Below are positions 38,914-50,493 of a stretch of DNA of 64,000 nucleotides, in pieces. The stretch comes from Chlorobiales bacterium Clorobi_01 (GTDB lineage: Bacteria > Bacteroidota > Chlorobiia > Chlorobiales > Chlorobiaceae), in assembly GCA_001602925.1 (NCBI GenBank), contig LUZT01000004.1, forward strand, positions 169,415-233,414, in the 5' to 3' direction. Below the pieces are notes generated by a model. It did no database searches. It saw only the letters and a program-made list of their open reading frames with translations, and was not told where the DNA came from. Made by a program: the position numbers and the translations under genes. Positions within the stretch are counted from its first letter, which is position 1. Every line of letters begins with the position of its first letter.

Positions 38914-39657
38914 ATGGCGAGATCGAAAAGAACCATCAAAATGCAGCTCGAGTATGACGGTACCGGCTATTCGGGATGGCAGCGCCAGCCGGGCGCGGTG
39001 ATGACCGTGCAGGGGGAAATCGAGCAGGTGCTTGGTCGGATTACGCAGGAAGGGGTCAGCATTGACGGGGCTGGAAGAACCGACAGGGGGGTGCATGCTC
39101 GCGGGCAGGTTGCGAGTTTTGCGACGGGCTCGCCGATGCCGCTTGGCCGCCTGATGTACTCGGCCAATTCGCTTTTGCCCTCGACGATCCGCATCAACGC
39201 CATGCGGCAGGCGCCGGAGTCGTTTCACGCCCGCTTCAGTGCCACGTCGAGGGAGTACCGCTACTTTTTGCTCGAACATCCTTCAGCTATCGACAGCCGC
39301 TTTGCGGGATGCTGTTACGGCAGGCCTGATGTCGCGGCGATGAACCGGCTTGCGGAGATGCTTGTCGGAACTCACGATTTCACTGCGTTTTCGAAAGAGA
39401 CTCCCGATCAGCAGGGAACCCTCTGCACGGTCACGGAAGCCCGCTGGTACCGGTACGGGCGTTTCCACATTTTTCGCATCGAGGCGAACCGCTTTCTCCG
39501 GAGCATGGTACGCTTTCTGGTGGCCGGGATGATCGAGGCCGGGATGGGACGTCTCGGACAAGAGGATTTTAACTCGATGCTCGAAAGCGGCTGCCGCCGA
39601 CCCCATCTGAAACCGGCCGAGGCGACGGGCTTGTTTCTCTGGAAAGTCAGGTATTGA
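38914..39657 (+). CDS. truA: tRNA pseudouridine(38-40) synthase TruA
   Basis: 247 residues with [13 protein letters not shown] (14-26), catalytic Asp57 in [12 protein letters not shown], and [17 protein letters not shown]. It converts uridines 38-40 of the tRNA anticodon stem-loop. Divergent from the GH13-like gene, whose annotated start is only 17 bases away. Confidence 0.96.
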   Translation: MARSKRTIKMQLEYDGTGYSGWQRQPGAVMTVQGEIEQVLGRITQEGVSIDGAGRTDRGVHARGQVASFATGSPMPLGRLMYSANSLLPSTIRINAMRQAPESFHARFSATSREYRYFLLEHPSAIDSRFAGCCYGRPDVAAMNRLAEMLVGTHDFTAFSKETPDQQGTLCTVTEARWYRYGRFHIFRIEANRFLRSMVRFLVAGMIEAGMGRLGQEDFNSMLESGCRRPHLKPAEATGLFLWKVRY

Positions 39658-39835
39658 GAGTTGAATGCCGAGAATTGGCCTAAGGGAGCGGTTTGTTCAA
39701 ATACCCTTGATCTTGCGCCTCTTTGCTGCGGATTCTTGTATTAATCGCGCTCTCTGGTTATGTTAGCCAATCGTACTTTTTTGTCTCGAATCTGAGGATG
39801 CTTGCGCAACCTCATCTGTTAACCCGGCCCGGCTT

Positions 39836-41305
39836 GTGAAAAGCTTTTTACCGCTCAGGCATTTTCTTGTCTGCATATTCTTGCAGGTTGTCGCTCTGTC
39901 CTCCGTATCGTTTGGTGCGGAGGAACCCGACAGCACGTCAACCACGAGATCCTCACGTGTTTCGGAAATGCTCGATAGCCTCGTTACGGCTACCTATTTT
40001 CAGGATGACCGGTTTTCTTCCGCGGATAGGAGCGGCTCCGTCGGGTATCTTCCCAAAGAGTTCATCCCCCAGTTCAGCGACTCTGTTTACGCGTCAAGAA
40101 TTGCTGCGCTTGCCAGCAAAAGCCGCTTCAATCTGGTTTATAATGATCATGTAAAAGGCTTTATTCGGCTTTATGCCGTTGACAAGAGGAAAATGGTATC
40201 GAAGGTGCTTGGTCTGACCCATATCTATTTTCCGCTCTTTGACGAAGCGTTCAGGCAGTACAATATCCCTCCTGAAATGAAGTACCTCGCCATCGTGGAG
40301 TCTGCACTGAATCCCACGGCAGTGTCCCGGGCAGGTGCCCGTGGTCTCTGGCAGTTCATGAGCGGTACGGGCCGGATGTACGGTCTGCAATCCTCTTCGT
40401 TCATCGAGGATCGCTATGACCCCACAAAAGCGACCGTGGCGGCGTGCGAGCATCTTCGTGATCTGTATGACATGTTTGGCGACTGGTTTCTCGTTCTCGC
40501 GGCATACAATGCCGGGGCGGGGAACGTGCAGAAGGCTATCAGGAGATCGGGCGGTGCGCACGATTACTGGGAGATATGGCCATACCTGCCACAGGAAACC
40601 CGGGGTTACGTTCCGGCATTCATCGCGGTGACCTATGTCATGAACTATTACCGCGAGCACAATATCCGCCCGGCCCAACCGGGCTATCTCTATTCCGAAA
40701 CCGGCAGGGTGCCGGTCAGTCAGGCGCTCACTTTCGAACAGCTCAACGAGGCTCTCGGCGTGCCGATGGAGGATATCAAGTTTCTCAATCCGCAGTATAA
40801 GGCTGGTCTTATACCAGCTCCGGAGTCCAGGCCTAACATGATCAGGCTTCCGAAACAATACATCCAGCCGTTTCAGCGGAAAGAGCAGGAAATCTATGCA
40901 TACCGACCTGAGCTGGTTGCTGAAAAGGAGCGCCTCTATACCATGGTTCGGGATATCGATCGCCAGGATGAGGCGGTGAGCAGCGGCAGGGGCAAGAAGG
41001 TGCATATGGTGCGGAAAGGCGAGACGATTTCCAGCGTGGCTCGCAAATACGGTTGCTCGGTCAGCCAGATCATCGACTGGAACAATCTGAAAAGCTCCCG
41101 GTTGAAATCAGGCCAGAGGCTGGTGGTGTTCAAGGTGGTCAACGAGCGATCCCCCCGAAAAGCATCTGCCACGAAACTCAAGGGCAAAAAAGGCCGACTG
41201 AAATCAAAGGCGAGCAACGCTGCGGGCAAAAGCAAAGTGCTCAAGAAAAGCAAGGGTGGTAAAAAGGCTGGTAAGAAGAGCGGGACAAAGAAAAAACGCA
41301 AATAA
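39836..41305 (+). CDS. Membrane-bound lytic murein transglycosylase (MltD-like) with LysM and lysine-rich tail
   Basis: 489 residues from GTG 39836: a signal peptide ([18 protein letters not shown]), a GH23 transglycosylase domain with catalytic Glu155 ([25 protein letters not shown]) and the [10 protein letters not shown] block, one LysM motif at about 387-432 ([21 protein letters not shown]), then a tail (437-489) very rich in lysine. It cuts glycan strands to 1,6-anhydroMurNAc ends. Families usually carry one to three LysM motifs; the basic tail is unusual and may bind acidic wall or nucleic-acid polymers. Confidence 0.92.
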   Translation: MKSFLPLRHFLVCIFLQVVALSSVSFGAEEPDSTSTTRSSRVSEMLDSLVTATYFQDDRFSSADRSGSVGYLPKEFIPQFSDSVYASRIAALASKSRFNLVYNDHVKGFIRLYAVDKRKMVSKVLGLTHIYFPLFDEAFRQYNIPPEMKYLAIVESALNPTAVSRAGARGLWQFMSGTGRMYGLQSSSFIEDRYDPTKATVAACEHLRDLYDMFGDWFLVLAAYNAGAGNVQKAIRRSGGAHDYWEIWPYLPQETRGYVPAFIAVTYVMNYYREHNIRPAQPGYLYSETGRVPVSQALTFEQLNEALGVPMEDIKFLNPQYKAGLIPAPESRPNMIRLPKQYIQPFQRKEQEIYAYRPELVAEKERLYTMVRDIDRQDEAVSSGRGKKVHMVRKGETISSVARKYGCSVSQIIDWNNLKSSRLKSGQRLVVFKVVNERSPRKASATKLKGKKGRLKSKASNAAGKSKVLKKSKGGKKAGKKSGTKKKRK

Positions 41306-41514
41306 CAAATCACAGATTACAGATGCGCTTCACGGGATTGCAGACTGTTGGCGATTCTGACCCGAATCAGCGATAGTTTGGCAAGTTGTTCTGCTTGTCA
41401 TTGTAAGTTTTTTTTTATCTTAAGCATTCAATTTTCGCACGCACCGTTTGTCCAGTTTTTTCCTGGGTACGGACAGTTTTTTTAACCACCAACAAAGGGT
41501 ACTTAACACAGCGT

Positions 41515-42702
41515 ATGCGTAATATCATTTTCACCGGTAAGGGAGGCGTCGGCAAGACTTCCGTTGCAGCAGCAACCGCCCTGAAAGCAGCAGATATGGG
41601 TTACAAGACCCTCATCATGTCGACCGACCCGGCCCACAGCCTTGGTGACTCTCTCGACATAGAACTTGGGCCTTCGCCCGTCAAGGTCGCGGAGAACCTC
41701 TGGGGACAGGAAGTGAGCGTTTTCGGCGATCTCAACCTGAACTGGGATGTGGTTCGCGAGCACTTCGCTCACCTGATGGCCTCGCGTGGCATTGAAGGTG
41801 TCTACGCCGAAGAGATGGGTGTGCTTCCCGGTATGGAGGAGCTGTTCTCGCTCTCCTACATCAAACGCTATAACGAAGAGCAGAAAGATTTCGACCTCCT
41901 GGTCGTTGACTGCGCACCGACCGGCGAAACCCTCCGCCTGCTTTCGCTGCCGGAGACCTTCGGCTGGTTCATCAAGATGATCCGCAACATCGAGAAGTAC
42001 ATGGTCAAGCCGATGATCCGCCCGCTCTCCAAGAAGGTCAAGAAACTCGATGATTTCGTGGCTCCCGAAGAGGTCTATGAAAAGGTGGACAACCTCTTCT
42101 CCTCGACTGAAGGCATCATCGACCTGCTCGCAGACGGCACCAAAACCACCATGCGCCTCGTGATGAACCCGGAGAAGATGGTCATCAAGGAGTCGATGCG
42201 TGCACTGACCTACCTGAACCTCTACGGTATCACGGTTGACAGAATCACCATCAACCGCGTCATGCCCGACCAGAGCCCCGACCCGTACTTCCAGCAGTGG
42301 CGCAACATCCAGCAGAAGTATATCGACCAGATCAACAGCGCCTTCGCGCCGATTCCGGTTGCCGAAGTGCCGCTGTTCAACAACGAGGTGGTTGGTCTGG
42401 AGATGCTTCGCAAGGTCGGCGAGAAGGTTTACGGCGACGAGAACCCGCTCGATATCTTCTTCAAGGAGGATCCGATCAACATCACCAAAATCTCCGACGG
42501 CCACTACAAGGTTCGGGTGAAGCTGCCGTTCATGGAGAGCATGGGTCTGGAGCCGAAGATCATGAAGCTCGGTGATGACCTGACCATCCGTATCGGCGAC
42601 TACCAGAAGATTGTCGCGCTTCCGATCTTCCTTGCCGGCATGGAGTCAACCGGAGCATCGTTTGACAGCGGCTGGCTGAACATCGACTTTACCAAGGAGT
42701 AA
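41515..42702 (+). CDS. ArsA/Get3-family ATPase with C-terminal Hsp20-like domain
   Basis: 395 residues. P-loop GKGGVGKTS (8-16), [10 protein letters not shown] (switch I area) and [16 protein letters not shown] (switch II area) are those of anion-transporting ATPase ArsA and the tail-anchored protein targeting factor Get3. It has one ATPase domain, so would act as a dimer. Residues about 320-395 ([31 protein letters not shown]) form a beta-rich domain like Hsp20/alpha-crystallin, as in other Chlorobi homologues I recall. No arsenic genes are nearby. Confidence 0.9.
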   Translation: MRNIIFTGKGGVGKTSVAAATALKAADMGYKTLIMSTDPAHSLGDSLDIELGPSPVKVAENLWGQEVSVFGDLNLNWDVVREHFAHLMASRGIEGVYAEEMGVLPGMEELFSLSYIKRYNEEQKDFDLLVVDCAPTGETLRLLSLPETFGWFIKMIRNIEKYMVKPMIRPLSKKVKKLDDFVAPEEVYEKVDNLFSSTEGIIDLLADGTKTTMRLVMNPEKMVIKESMRALTYLNLYGITVDRITINRVMPDQSPDPYFQQWRNIQQKYIDQINSAFAPIPVAEVPLFNNEVVGLEMLRKVGEKVYGDENPLDIFFKEDPINITKISDGHYKVRVKLPFMESMGLEPKIMKLGDDLTIRIGDYQKIVALPIFLAGMESTGASFDSGWLNIDFTKE

Positions 42703-42737
42703 CAGGCTCCTTTCTTTCATAGCCTATTTGGAGGAAC

Positions 42738-42768
42738 AGGAGAACCTGCCGGTGTGGCAGGTTTTCCT
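42738..42768 (+). terminator. Hairpin after the ArsA-type ATPase gene
   Basis: AACCTGCC (42743-42750) and GGCAGGTT (42756-42763), extended by AGGA/TCCT pairing. The T-run is short and interrupted. Confidence 0.6.
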
Positions 42769-42880
42769 GTTTGTGGGCTTGCCTGAGTGATAAGGAATTT
42801 ACACGCGCAGCCTCCCGTTATTCTGGCTGAATTGTTATCTTCCAGACATAGTTAATTGACGATTTTTCTGAGTACTACGA

Positions 42881-43942
42881 ATGCAACAACTACAGGATTT
42901 ACGAGTTTCAAGAATCATTACTCTTAGCTCGCCAAAGGCACTGAAGGAAAAATTGCCCGTAACGGAGCATATTGCCGATACGGTCTACAAGGCCAGGCAT
43001 GAGGTTGAGAATATTCTGACCGGCAAGGACAGCCGTATGCTGGTCATCGTCGGCCCATGCTCCATTCACGACATCAAGGCGGCTCGTGACTATGCCTCGC
43101 GCCTTTTTGCTTTGCGCAAAGAACTCGAATCGGAGTTCTGCATCGTCATGAGGGTTTATTTCGAGAAACCGCGGACGACCATCGGCTGGAAGGGGTTCAT
43201 CAACGACCCTCATCTCAACGATACTTACGATATCGAGCACGGGCTTTTCCACGCCCGCAAGCTTCTGATCGAGCTGAACGAAATGGGCCTGCCCGCAGCC
43301 ACGGAGTTTCTCGATCCGATCTCGCCGCAATACGTTGCTGACCTGATCAGCTGGGCAGCCATCGGCGCGCGTACCATCGAGTCACAGACTCACCGCCAGA
43401 TGGCCAGTGGCCTGTCAATGCCGGTCGGTTTTAAAAACGCGACCGATGGGCGCCTTCAGGTGGCAATCGACGCTATTCGGTCGGCGATGCACCAGCACAG
43501 TTTCCTCGGTATCGATCAGGACGGGCACAGTAGCGTCATCACCACCAAGGGGAATCCGTTTGGTCATCTCGTGCTGCGCGGCGGCTCCAGCAAGCCGAAC
43601 TACGATGCCGACAGCATCGCCAATGCTGAAAAGCAGTTGCGCAAGGCCGATCTGACTCCGCATTTGCTGGTCGATTGCAGCCACGCCAACTCCGGCAAGA
43701 AGTGTGGTAATCAGCTCAAGGTCTGGGCCGATATTCTCGCCCAGAAGGAGCAGGGCAACACAAGCATCGCGGGAGTCATGATCGAGAGCAATATCTGCTC
43801 CGGAAACCAGCCTTTCCCGGTCGATCCGAGAGAGCTGCAATACGGCGTCTCGATCACCGACGAGTGCGTCTCTTGGGACGAGACCGAGAGGATGCTCCGG
43901 GAAGGAGCCGCATTCATGAAGCAGGTTCGCTCGAAAGCCTGA
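42881..43942 (+). CDS. 3-deoxy-7-phosphoheptulonate (DAHP) synthase, AroFGH type
   Basis: 353 residues: VGPCSIHD (57-64), [48 protein letters not shown] and DCSHANSGK. It condenses phosphoenolpyruvate with erythrose 4-phosphate, opening the shikimate pathway. The class I-alpha form (as in enteric AroF/G/H) is normally feedback-inhibited by one aromatic amino acid; which one cannot be told. Confidence 0.95.
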   Translation: MQQLQDLRVSRIITLSSPKALKEKLPVTEHIADTVYKARHEVENILTGKDSRMLVIVGPCSIHDIKAARDYASRLFALRKELESEFCIVMRVYFEKPRTTIGWKGFINDPHLNDTYDIEHGLFHARKLLIELNEMGLPAATEFLDPISPQYVADLISWAAIGARTIESQTHRQMASGLSMPVGFKNATDGRLQVAIDAIRSAMHQHSFLGIDQDGHSSVITTKGNPFGHLVLRGGSSKPNYDADSIANAEKQLRKADLTPHLLVDCSHANSGKKCGNQLKVWADILAQKEQGNTSIAGVMIESNICSGNQPFPVDPRELQYGVSITDECVSWDETERMLREGAAFMKQVRSKA

Positions 43943-43991
43943 TGGCTCAGCCATCGGATATTTTTATCAACCATAATTTTTCAGCATTGCA

Positions 43992-44195
43992 ATGAACATC
44001 GATAAAGCTGTCTACGCAGTCGCGGGATTTTTTGTTATCGCCAGCGTCCTGCTGTCCATATATCATAACCAGAACTGGCTCTGGTTTACCGGATTCGTTG
44101 GATTGAATCTTTTCCAGGCGGCGTTCACCGGCTTCTGCCCGCTCGCCAAGATTCTCAAGGCTGCGGGTGTGAAACCGGGTCATGCATTTGAATGA
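43992..44195 (+). CDS. DUF2892 small membrane protein
   Basis: 67 residues: [20 protein letters not shown] and [21 protein letters not shown] give two membrane segments with the typical GFCPLAKIL end of the DUF2892 (YgaP C-terminal-like) family. The cysteine after the second segment is conserved. Function unknown; members are sometimes fused to rhodanese domains. Confidence 0.85.
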   Translation: MNIDKAVYAVAGFFVIASVLLSIYHNQNWLWFTGFVGLNLFQAAFTGFCPLAKILKAAGVKPGHAFE

Positions 44196-44205
44196 TCTAC
44201 ATCGG

Positions 44206-44243
44206 ACGGCAGGAGTCCGTTTTCGCAACGGTATTCCTGCCGT
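44206..44243 (+). terminator. Long hairpin between the DUF2892 and GNAT genes
   Basis: ACGGCAGGA (44206-44214)/TCCTGCCGT (44235-44243) with inner CCGTT/AACGG makes a 14-bp interrupted stem. There is no T-run, so it may be a terminator, a processing site or a leader element of the GNAT gene. Confidence 0.5.
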
Positions 44244-44273
44244 TCAATCCACGTCACTATTCCATTCACAATC

Positions 44274-45407
44274 ATGAGCATCGAAATCAGGCGGGTCAAT
44301 ACCAGCCATGAGCGGAAACAGTTTATCAAGTTTGCGTGGAAGGTGTACAGAAAAGATCCTGAGCTGAACAGGAACTGGGTGCCTCCGGTGATTTCGGACT
44401 ACATGAAAACCCTCGATACCGAGCGCTATCCACTCTATGAACATGCCGATCTGGCGATGTTCACTGCCTGGAAGGACGGTGTCATGGTTGGTACGATTGC
44501 TGCAATCCATAATCGCCGGCATAACGAGATTCATCAGGACAAGGTTGGATTCTGGGGCTTTTTCGAGTGTGTGAACGACCAGAAAGTGGCCGATGCCCTG
44601 TTTGAAGCAGCTGCCATGTGGTTGAAAAGCAAAGCTCTTGATACGATGCGGGGGCCCGTAAGCCCGTCCATGAACGACCAGTGCGGCATGCTTACCAAAG
44701 GCTACGACAGCCCGCCGGTGTTTCTGATGCTTTACAACCCGCCTTACTACAATGATCTCTGCATGAACAGCGGCCACAAGATCGGTCAGGAGCTTCTTGC
44801 CTGGTATATCGACCAGAAGATGATCGACATCGGCCGCCTGAGCCGTATCGCCCAGCATGTGCTGAAGCGCGAAGGTCTGACCGTCCGCGACATGGACATG
44901 AAGATGTACGACAACGAGGTGGAGAAGATCAGGGAGATTTACAACAAGGCGTGGGAGAAGAACTGGGGCTTCGTGCCGATGACCGACAAGGAGTTCGATT
45001 TCATGGCCAAGAGCCTCAAGCCGCTGGCCGACCCGCACTTCATCTATTTCGTAGAGGACAAAAATGGCAAGACCATCGGCTTTTCACTGACGTTGCCCGA
45101 TATCAACAAGGCGCTCATTCATGTCAACGGCAATCCTTTCACTCCGTGGGGTCTGGTTAAATACCTGTGGTACAAGCGTAACATTTCGATGTTCCGCACC
45201 ATTACGATGGGCGTTTTGCCAGAGTACCGCAACAAGGGTATCGACAGCATCATGAACGCGCGAATTTCTGAATATGGCGGCAAGTACGGCCTGTTTGCCA
45301 GTGAAATGAGCTGGGTGCTCAAGTCCAACGAAGCCATGAGCAAGCTGGCCAAGGTGATCGGTGGTATACCCTACAAAGAGTATGTGATCTACGAAAAGGT
45401 GATTTGA
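44274..45407 (+). CDS. GNAT-like N-acyltransferase superfamily protein
   Basis: 377 residues. The C-terminal half has the acetyl-CoA-binding pattern (FRTITMGVLPEYRNKGIDSIMNARI), and the N-terminal half a second GNAT-like fold (VGTIAAIHNRRHNEIH), as in long two-domain bacterial members whose substrates are mostly unknown. MRGPVSPSMNDQCGML is a conserved block of this subgroup. No signal peptide. It ends at a strong bidirectional terminator. Confidence 0.85.
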   Translation: MSIEIRRVNTSHERKQFIKFAWKVYRKDPELNRNWVPPVISDYMKTLDTERYPLYEHADLAMFTAWKDGVMVGTIAAIHNRRHNEIHQDKVGFWGFFECVNDQKVADALFEAAAMWLKSKALDTMRGPVSPSMNDQCGMLTKGYDSPPVFLMLYNPPYYNDLCMNSGHKIGQELLAWYIDQKMIDIGRLSRIAQHVLKREGLTVRDMDMKMYDNEVEKIREIYNKAWEKNWGFVPMTDKEFDFMAKSLKPLADPHFIYFVEDKNGKTIGFSLTLPDINKALIHVNGNPFTPWGLVKYLWYKRNISMFRTITMGVLPEYRNKGIDSIMNARISEYGGKYGLFASEMSWVLKSNEAMSKLAKVIGGIPYKEYVIYEKVI

Positions 45408-45478
45408 GCCAACGAAACGCACGTCTGCCAGATGTCGGCAACATGTGTTCAAGGGGCGGCCATTCCGTTTATACAAAC

Positions 45479-45506
45479 AAAAAAGGAGCCAGATGGCTCC
45501 TTTTTT
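45479..45506. terminator. Bidirectional terminator
   Basis: AAAAAAGGAGCC (45479-45490) and GGCTCCTTTTTT (45495-45506) form a 12-bp stem with T-runs on both strands. It serves the GNAT gene (plus) and the porin gene (minus). Confidence 0.92.
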
Positions 45507-45534
45507 GTTAACCTAACAAAGAACGTTTCCACAC

Positions 45535-46218
45535 TCAGAACGAGGCCATGAAGACCAGGTAAGACTGTTCGGTATCCGGGTTGTAGATAGCCGAAGCCGT
45601 GTAGCGGTCTTTCGACACGGCAATACCGGTGTTGACCAGAGCGAGTTTCTTGCCTTCGCCGTCACCATAGTAGCCTTCGTTGCCGAGACCTGCGGTTGCT
45701 TTGGCGGTGTAGCCATTCTTGTCATAGAACTTGTAGTTGGCTTCGCAGTACCATGCGTTGTCGTAGTCGTTACCGGCGACGAATACAGCACCCATGAGGC
45801 TGATGTTCTCATAGCTGTAAGCTGCACTAACTTCGATAGTGTTAGCACCATCATCCCGGAAGTCGAATACACCGCCGTCATCGGGATTATTGTTTGCAGG
45901 ATCAAGATTGTAGTCTGTCACGGCAAGAGTGACTGGGCCTATTGGCATGCTGACAGTAGCATCGACTTCTTTGTAGCGATAACCGTTGTCCGAATTAAGG
46001 CCATAAGAGCCCCACAAGCCGACGCTAAGACCATTTTTGAAGGTATAAGAGAGGTTTGGCTGAACGTTTACCGAATTGTCTATCTCGTAACCTCTCCAGA
46101 TATAGCTGCTGACGACGTCTGCGCCGATTTTGAAACCTTCATCGGCCATTGCGTTGCTTGAGCCGAAACCTGCGAACAGCACTGCGGCGAGGGCAATCAG
46201 TTTTGCTGTCTTTTTCAT
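45535..46218 (-). CDS. TorF-family putative porin (gcw_chp type)
   Basis: 227 residues with a signal peptide (MKKTAKLIALAAVLFAGFGS, then SNAMA). The start of the mature protein, VVSSYIWRGYEIDNSVNVQPNLSYTF, is the TorF/gcw_chp pattern, and the protein ends in SF as outer-membrane barrels do. It is the third gene of amt-PII-porin. Linkage of this porin family with ammonium transporters suggests a role in outer-membrane passage of nitrogen compounds, not shown. Confidence 0.85.
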   Translation of the reverse strand: MKKTAKLIALAAVLFAGFGSSNAMADEGFKIGADVVSSYIWRGYEIDNSVNVQPNLSYTFKNGLSVGLWGSYGLNSDNGYRYKEVDATVSMPIGPVTLAVTDYNLDPANNNPDDGGVFDFRDDGANTIEVSAAYSYENISLMGAVFVAGNDYDNAWYCEANYKFYDKNGYTAKATAGLGNEGYYGDGEGKKLALVNTGIAVSKDRYTASAIYNPDTEQSYLVFMASF

Positions 46219-46319
46219 CGTGAATAACTCCTTTTTTTACTGTGGTGTTATGGTTTTTGTGTCTTGTCGAATGGTGGCTCCCGTGTGCAGGAAGCCGCCG
46301 GAAAGAACAGCATTCAAAA

Positions 46320-46661
46320 TCAGCCGATGGCGGCGTGTCCCTTTTCCTCGGTCCTGATCCGTATGCATTCGGGCAGGTCGAAGATAAAAATTTTTCCGTC
46401 ACCGATCTCACCTGTTTTTGCGCCATTGATAATCGCCTTGACCGTGGCGTCAGCGAACTCTTCATTGACGGCGATCTCCAGTTTGACTTTTTTCAGGAGG
46501 TTGACCTCGCTCGGCACGCCGCGATAGATCTCGGTGTATCCCCCCTGTGCACCGCATCCCAGAGCATTGGTCACGGTCATCTTGCGTATCCCCGCTGCGG
46601 CAAGGCTTTTCTTGACGTCCGGCAGCTTGTGGGGCTGTATCATTGCTACGATGTATTTCAT
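46320..46661 (-). CDS. PII-family nitrogen regulatory protein (GlnK/GlnB)
   Basis: 113 residues: [22 protein letters not shown]-loop [19 protein letters not shown] and C-loop [16 protein letters not shown] proteins bind ATP/ADP and 2-oxoglutarate and, when next to amt, block the ammonium channel. Tyr46 is kept, but position 51, the uridylylated tyrosine in proteobacterial PII, is Ser51, so control by uridylylation is unlikely. It follows amt by 23 bases and is cotranscribed with it. Confidence 0.92.
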   Translation of the reverse strand: MKYIVAMIQPHKLPDVKKSLAAAGIRKMTVTNALGCGAQGGYTEIYRGVPSEVNLLKKVKLEIAVNEEFADATVKAIINGAKTGEIGDGKIFIFDLPECIRIRTEEKGHAAIG

Positions 46662-46684
46662 TGCTTGTGCTCCGTTTAAATGCT

Positions 46685-48010
46685 TTACTGGGTTGTGTAG
46701 ATATCGAAGCCATAATAAGCTTCTTCTTCATGTTCTGAAATATCGAGGCCTTTCATCTCCTCATCCTTGTGGACGCGCAGGATACCCATAGCCTTGAGGA
46801 TCAGGAACAGCACCATCATGGTGACGAATCCCCAGAACGGCACAACCAGTGAACCGACAAGCTGGGCAACCATCGGCTGACCGCCGAAGATCCAGGCAGC
46901 CACACCGCCCCAGATACCATTCAGACCATGCACCGGCCATGCGCCGACCGGATCATCGATACGGAGCTTGTCGAGCAGCATGATACCGAGCACGACAAGG
47001 ATACCGCCAACAGCGCCGATGATCAGCGATGCATTATAGGAGACCACATCGCAGTTAGCCGTGATGGCGACCAGACCGGCAAGCATACCGTTCAGCGCCA
47101 TCGTGAGGTCAGGTTTCTTGAAGAGGCCCCAGGCGAAGATCATGGCGACCACGGCGCCAGCGCAGGCGGCAAGGGTGGTGTTGACAGCGATCTTCATGAC
47201 GGCGGCCGTGTTGTCGCCACCAACGATGGCAAGCTGGCTGCCGGGGTTGAAGCCGTACCAGCCGATCAGGAGAATGAACACGCCCAGGGTGCTGAGCGCC
47301 AGGTTGTGGCCAGGCATAGCGTTCGGGGTGCCGTCTTCATTGAACCTTCCGATACGTGGGCCGAGCACGATGGCACCAGCGAGACCGGCAAAACCACCGA
47401 GTGCGTGCACCAGAAGCGAACCGGCGAAGTCATGGAAGCCGAGCGCTTTCAGCCAGGCGCCGCCCCAGAGCCAGAAGCCGCTGATGGGGTAGACAACAGC
47501 CGAGATGACCGCAGAATAGATCAGGTAGGCCCTGAACTGCATCCTTCCTGCAACGGCGCCCGAGACGATCGTGGCGGCCGTGGCGGCGAAGGCAACCTGG
47601 AAGAGGAAGTCAACTGCCGGATAGAGCGTGCCTCCTGCGATTTCAGGCATGGCCGTGCTGATGCCAGGGCCGCCAAATCCGAAGAATCCTCCGCTGAAGG
47701 CTTCACCGGGATACATCAGGCCGTAGCCGACGAAATAGTAAATGATACCGCCGATCGCCATGTCCATAAGGTTCTTGAACAAGATGTTCACGGCGTTCTT
47801 GGCTGAGTTCAGTCCGGTTTCAACGAGCGCGAAGCCTGCCTGCATGAACAGCACCAGCACGGCACAGATGAACAGGAAGAAGTTGTCGATGGCGAATGCA
47901 TTGACGGCATCAGGCGTCGGAGTTGCCGCCTGGATTGGCGGACTGAAGGTTGCCGCTGCCAGCAGGAGGCCAGCGGCAATCGCTCCGGATTTCGACAGAA
48001 ATGATTTCAT
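46685..48010 (-). CDS. amt: Ammonium transporter Amt
   Basis: 441 residues: a signal peptide ([19 protein letters not shown]) and 11 membrane segments. Conserved parts include [47 protein letters not shown] with one pore histidine, and [10 protein letters not shown] near the end. It carries ammonium across the cytoplasmic membrane as a trimer. First gene of the operon with PII and TorF porin. An AT-rich 246-base leader lies upstream. Confidence 0.95.
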   Translation of the reverse strand: MKSFLSKSGAIAAGLLLAAATFSPPIQAATPTPDAVNAFAIDNFFLFICAVLVLFMQAGFALVETGLNSAKNAVNILFKNLMDMAIGGIIYYFVGYGLMYPGEAFSGGFFGFGGPGISTAMPEIAGGTLYPAVDFLFQVAFAATAATIVSGAVAGRMQFRAYLIYSAVISAVVYPISGFWLWGGAWLKALGFHDFAGSLLVHALGGFAGLAGAIVLGPRIGRFNEDGTPNAMPGHNLALSTLGVFILLIGWYGFNPGSQLAIVGGDNTAAVMKIAVNTTLAACAGAVVAMIFAWGLFKKPDLTMALNGMLAGLVAITANCDVVSYNASLIIGAVGGILVVLGIMLLDKLRIDDPVGAWPVHGLNGIWGGVAAWIFGGQPMVAQLVGSLVVPFWGFVTMMVLFLILKAMGILRVHKDEEMKGLDISEHEEEAYYGFDIYTTQ

Positions 48011-48256
48011 GATCTGGAACAGTTACGGTTGATAAAAAAATAAAGTCAGCTGTGTTGTGTAGCGTGAGTTTTTTAACTCATCGCATGTGTTAAATATAAA
48101 ATTTTAATAAAAAATACAAAACTGTAAGAATAAATTAGTTATTAAATAATTGTAGACTAAAAAAATAAAGGGCTTTTGGGGGCTGGCTATTTGTGCGCCT
48201 CCATTGGTTGCCGTACTTTTAACTGTGGCTCTTTTCATGCAGTAAAGCATAACGCC

Positions 48257-48679
48257 ATGAGCTATTACTGGTTGTCACTGTCCTCGATGATCGAAGAACT
48301 TCCCAGGCTTCGTCATTTTCTGGGCGTTGTTGCGCGCATTGAGGGATACCGCGACGCATTCATCCCGGACCTCGAATTAACCGTCCATGAGGCTTTTGTC
48401 AACGCTGTCAGGCATGGTAACCATGGCAACGCCGCATTTCCGGTCACCATAACGCTTGAGGCTGGAGAAGTTGATGGAAAGCGGTTTCTGGAGGTTCGAG
48501 TCCAGGACTGCGGAGAAGGATTTCACCCGGAGCGCGCCATCGCCGTGATCTGTTCAAGCCGAAACGCTAATGCTTCTGGCGGGCGGGGTTTGTTGTTTGT
48601 AGACCGGTTTGTCGAAAGCTACAGGATCGAACAGGCGTCGGGCGGTTGTGTAGTGGTATTGCGTTATATTCCTTACTAA
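48257..48679 (+). CDS. RsbW-like ATP-binding anti-sigma-factor kinase
   Basis: 140 residues from ATG 48257. A GHKL ATPase fold with N-box TVHEAFVNAVRHGN, G1 box QDCGEGF and G2 box GGRGLLFVDRF, as in RsbW/SpoIIAB serine kinases that hold sigma factors and phosphorylate STAS antagonists. No sigma or antagonist gene is adjacent. The STAS protein at 31573-32193 is a possible but unproven partner. Confidence 0.87.
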   Translation: MSYYWLSLSSMIEELPRLRHFLGVVARIEGYRDAFIPDLELTVHEAFVNAVRHGNHGNAAFPVTITLEAGEVDGKRFLEVRVQDCGEGFHPERAIAVICSSRNANASGGRGLLFVDRFVESYRIEQASGGCVVVLRYIPY

Positions 48680-48722
48680 TCAATAACGAATGATTGTTTA
48701 ACCTTTTAACGATCTGCTGACC

Positions 48723-50402
<1,680 letters not shown>

Positions 50403-50404
50403 AT

Positions 50405-50454
50405 AAAAAAGCAGGCTGGCTCCGGTTGTTACCGCATAGCCAGCCTGCTTTTTT
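50405..50454. terminator. Bidirectional terminator between pgi and purB
   Basis: GCAGGCTGGCT (50411-50421) and AGCCAGCCTGC (50438-50448) form an 11-bp stem with A-run before and T-run after. Confidence 0.93.
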
Positions 50455-50493
50455 CCTTTCTCTTTTCTTCAGTTTACAGCTTCAAGATTGTTC

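Noticed and set aside
37175..39001. 608-codon frame antisense to the GH13-like gene
   Set aside because: Shadow frame crossing into truA; no recognisable domain.
41515..42702. Arsenic resistance operon
   Set aside because: No arsB, arsC, arsD or arsR beside the ATPase, and only one ATPase domain.
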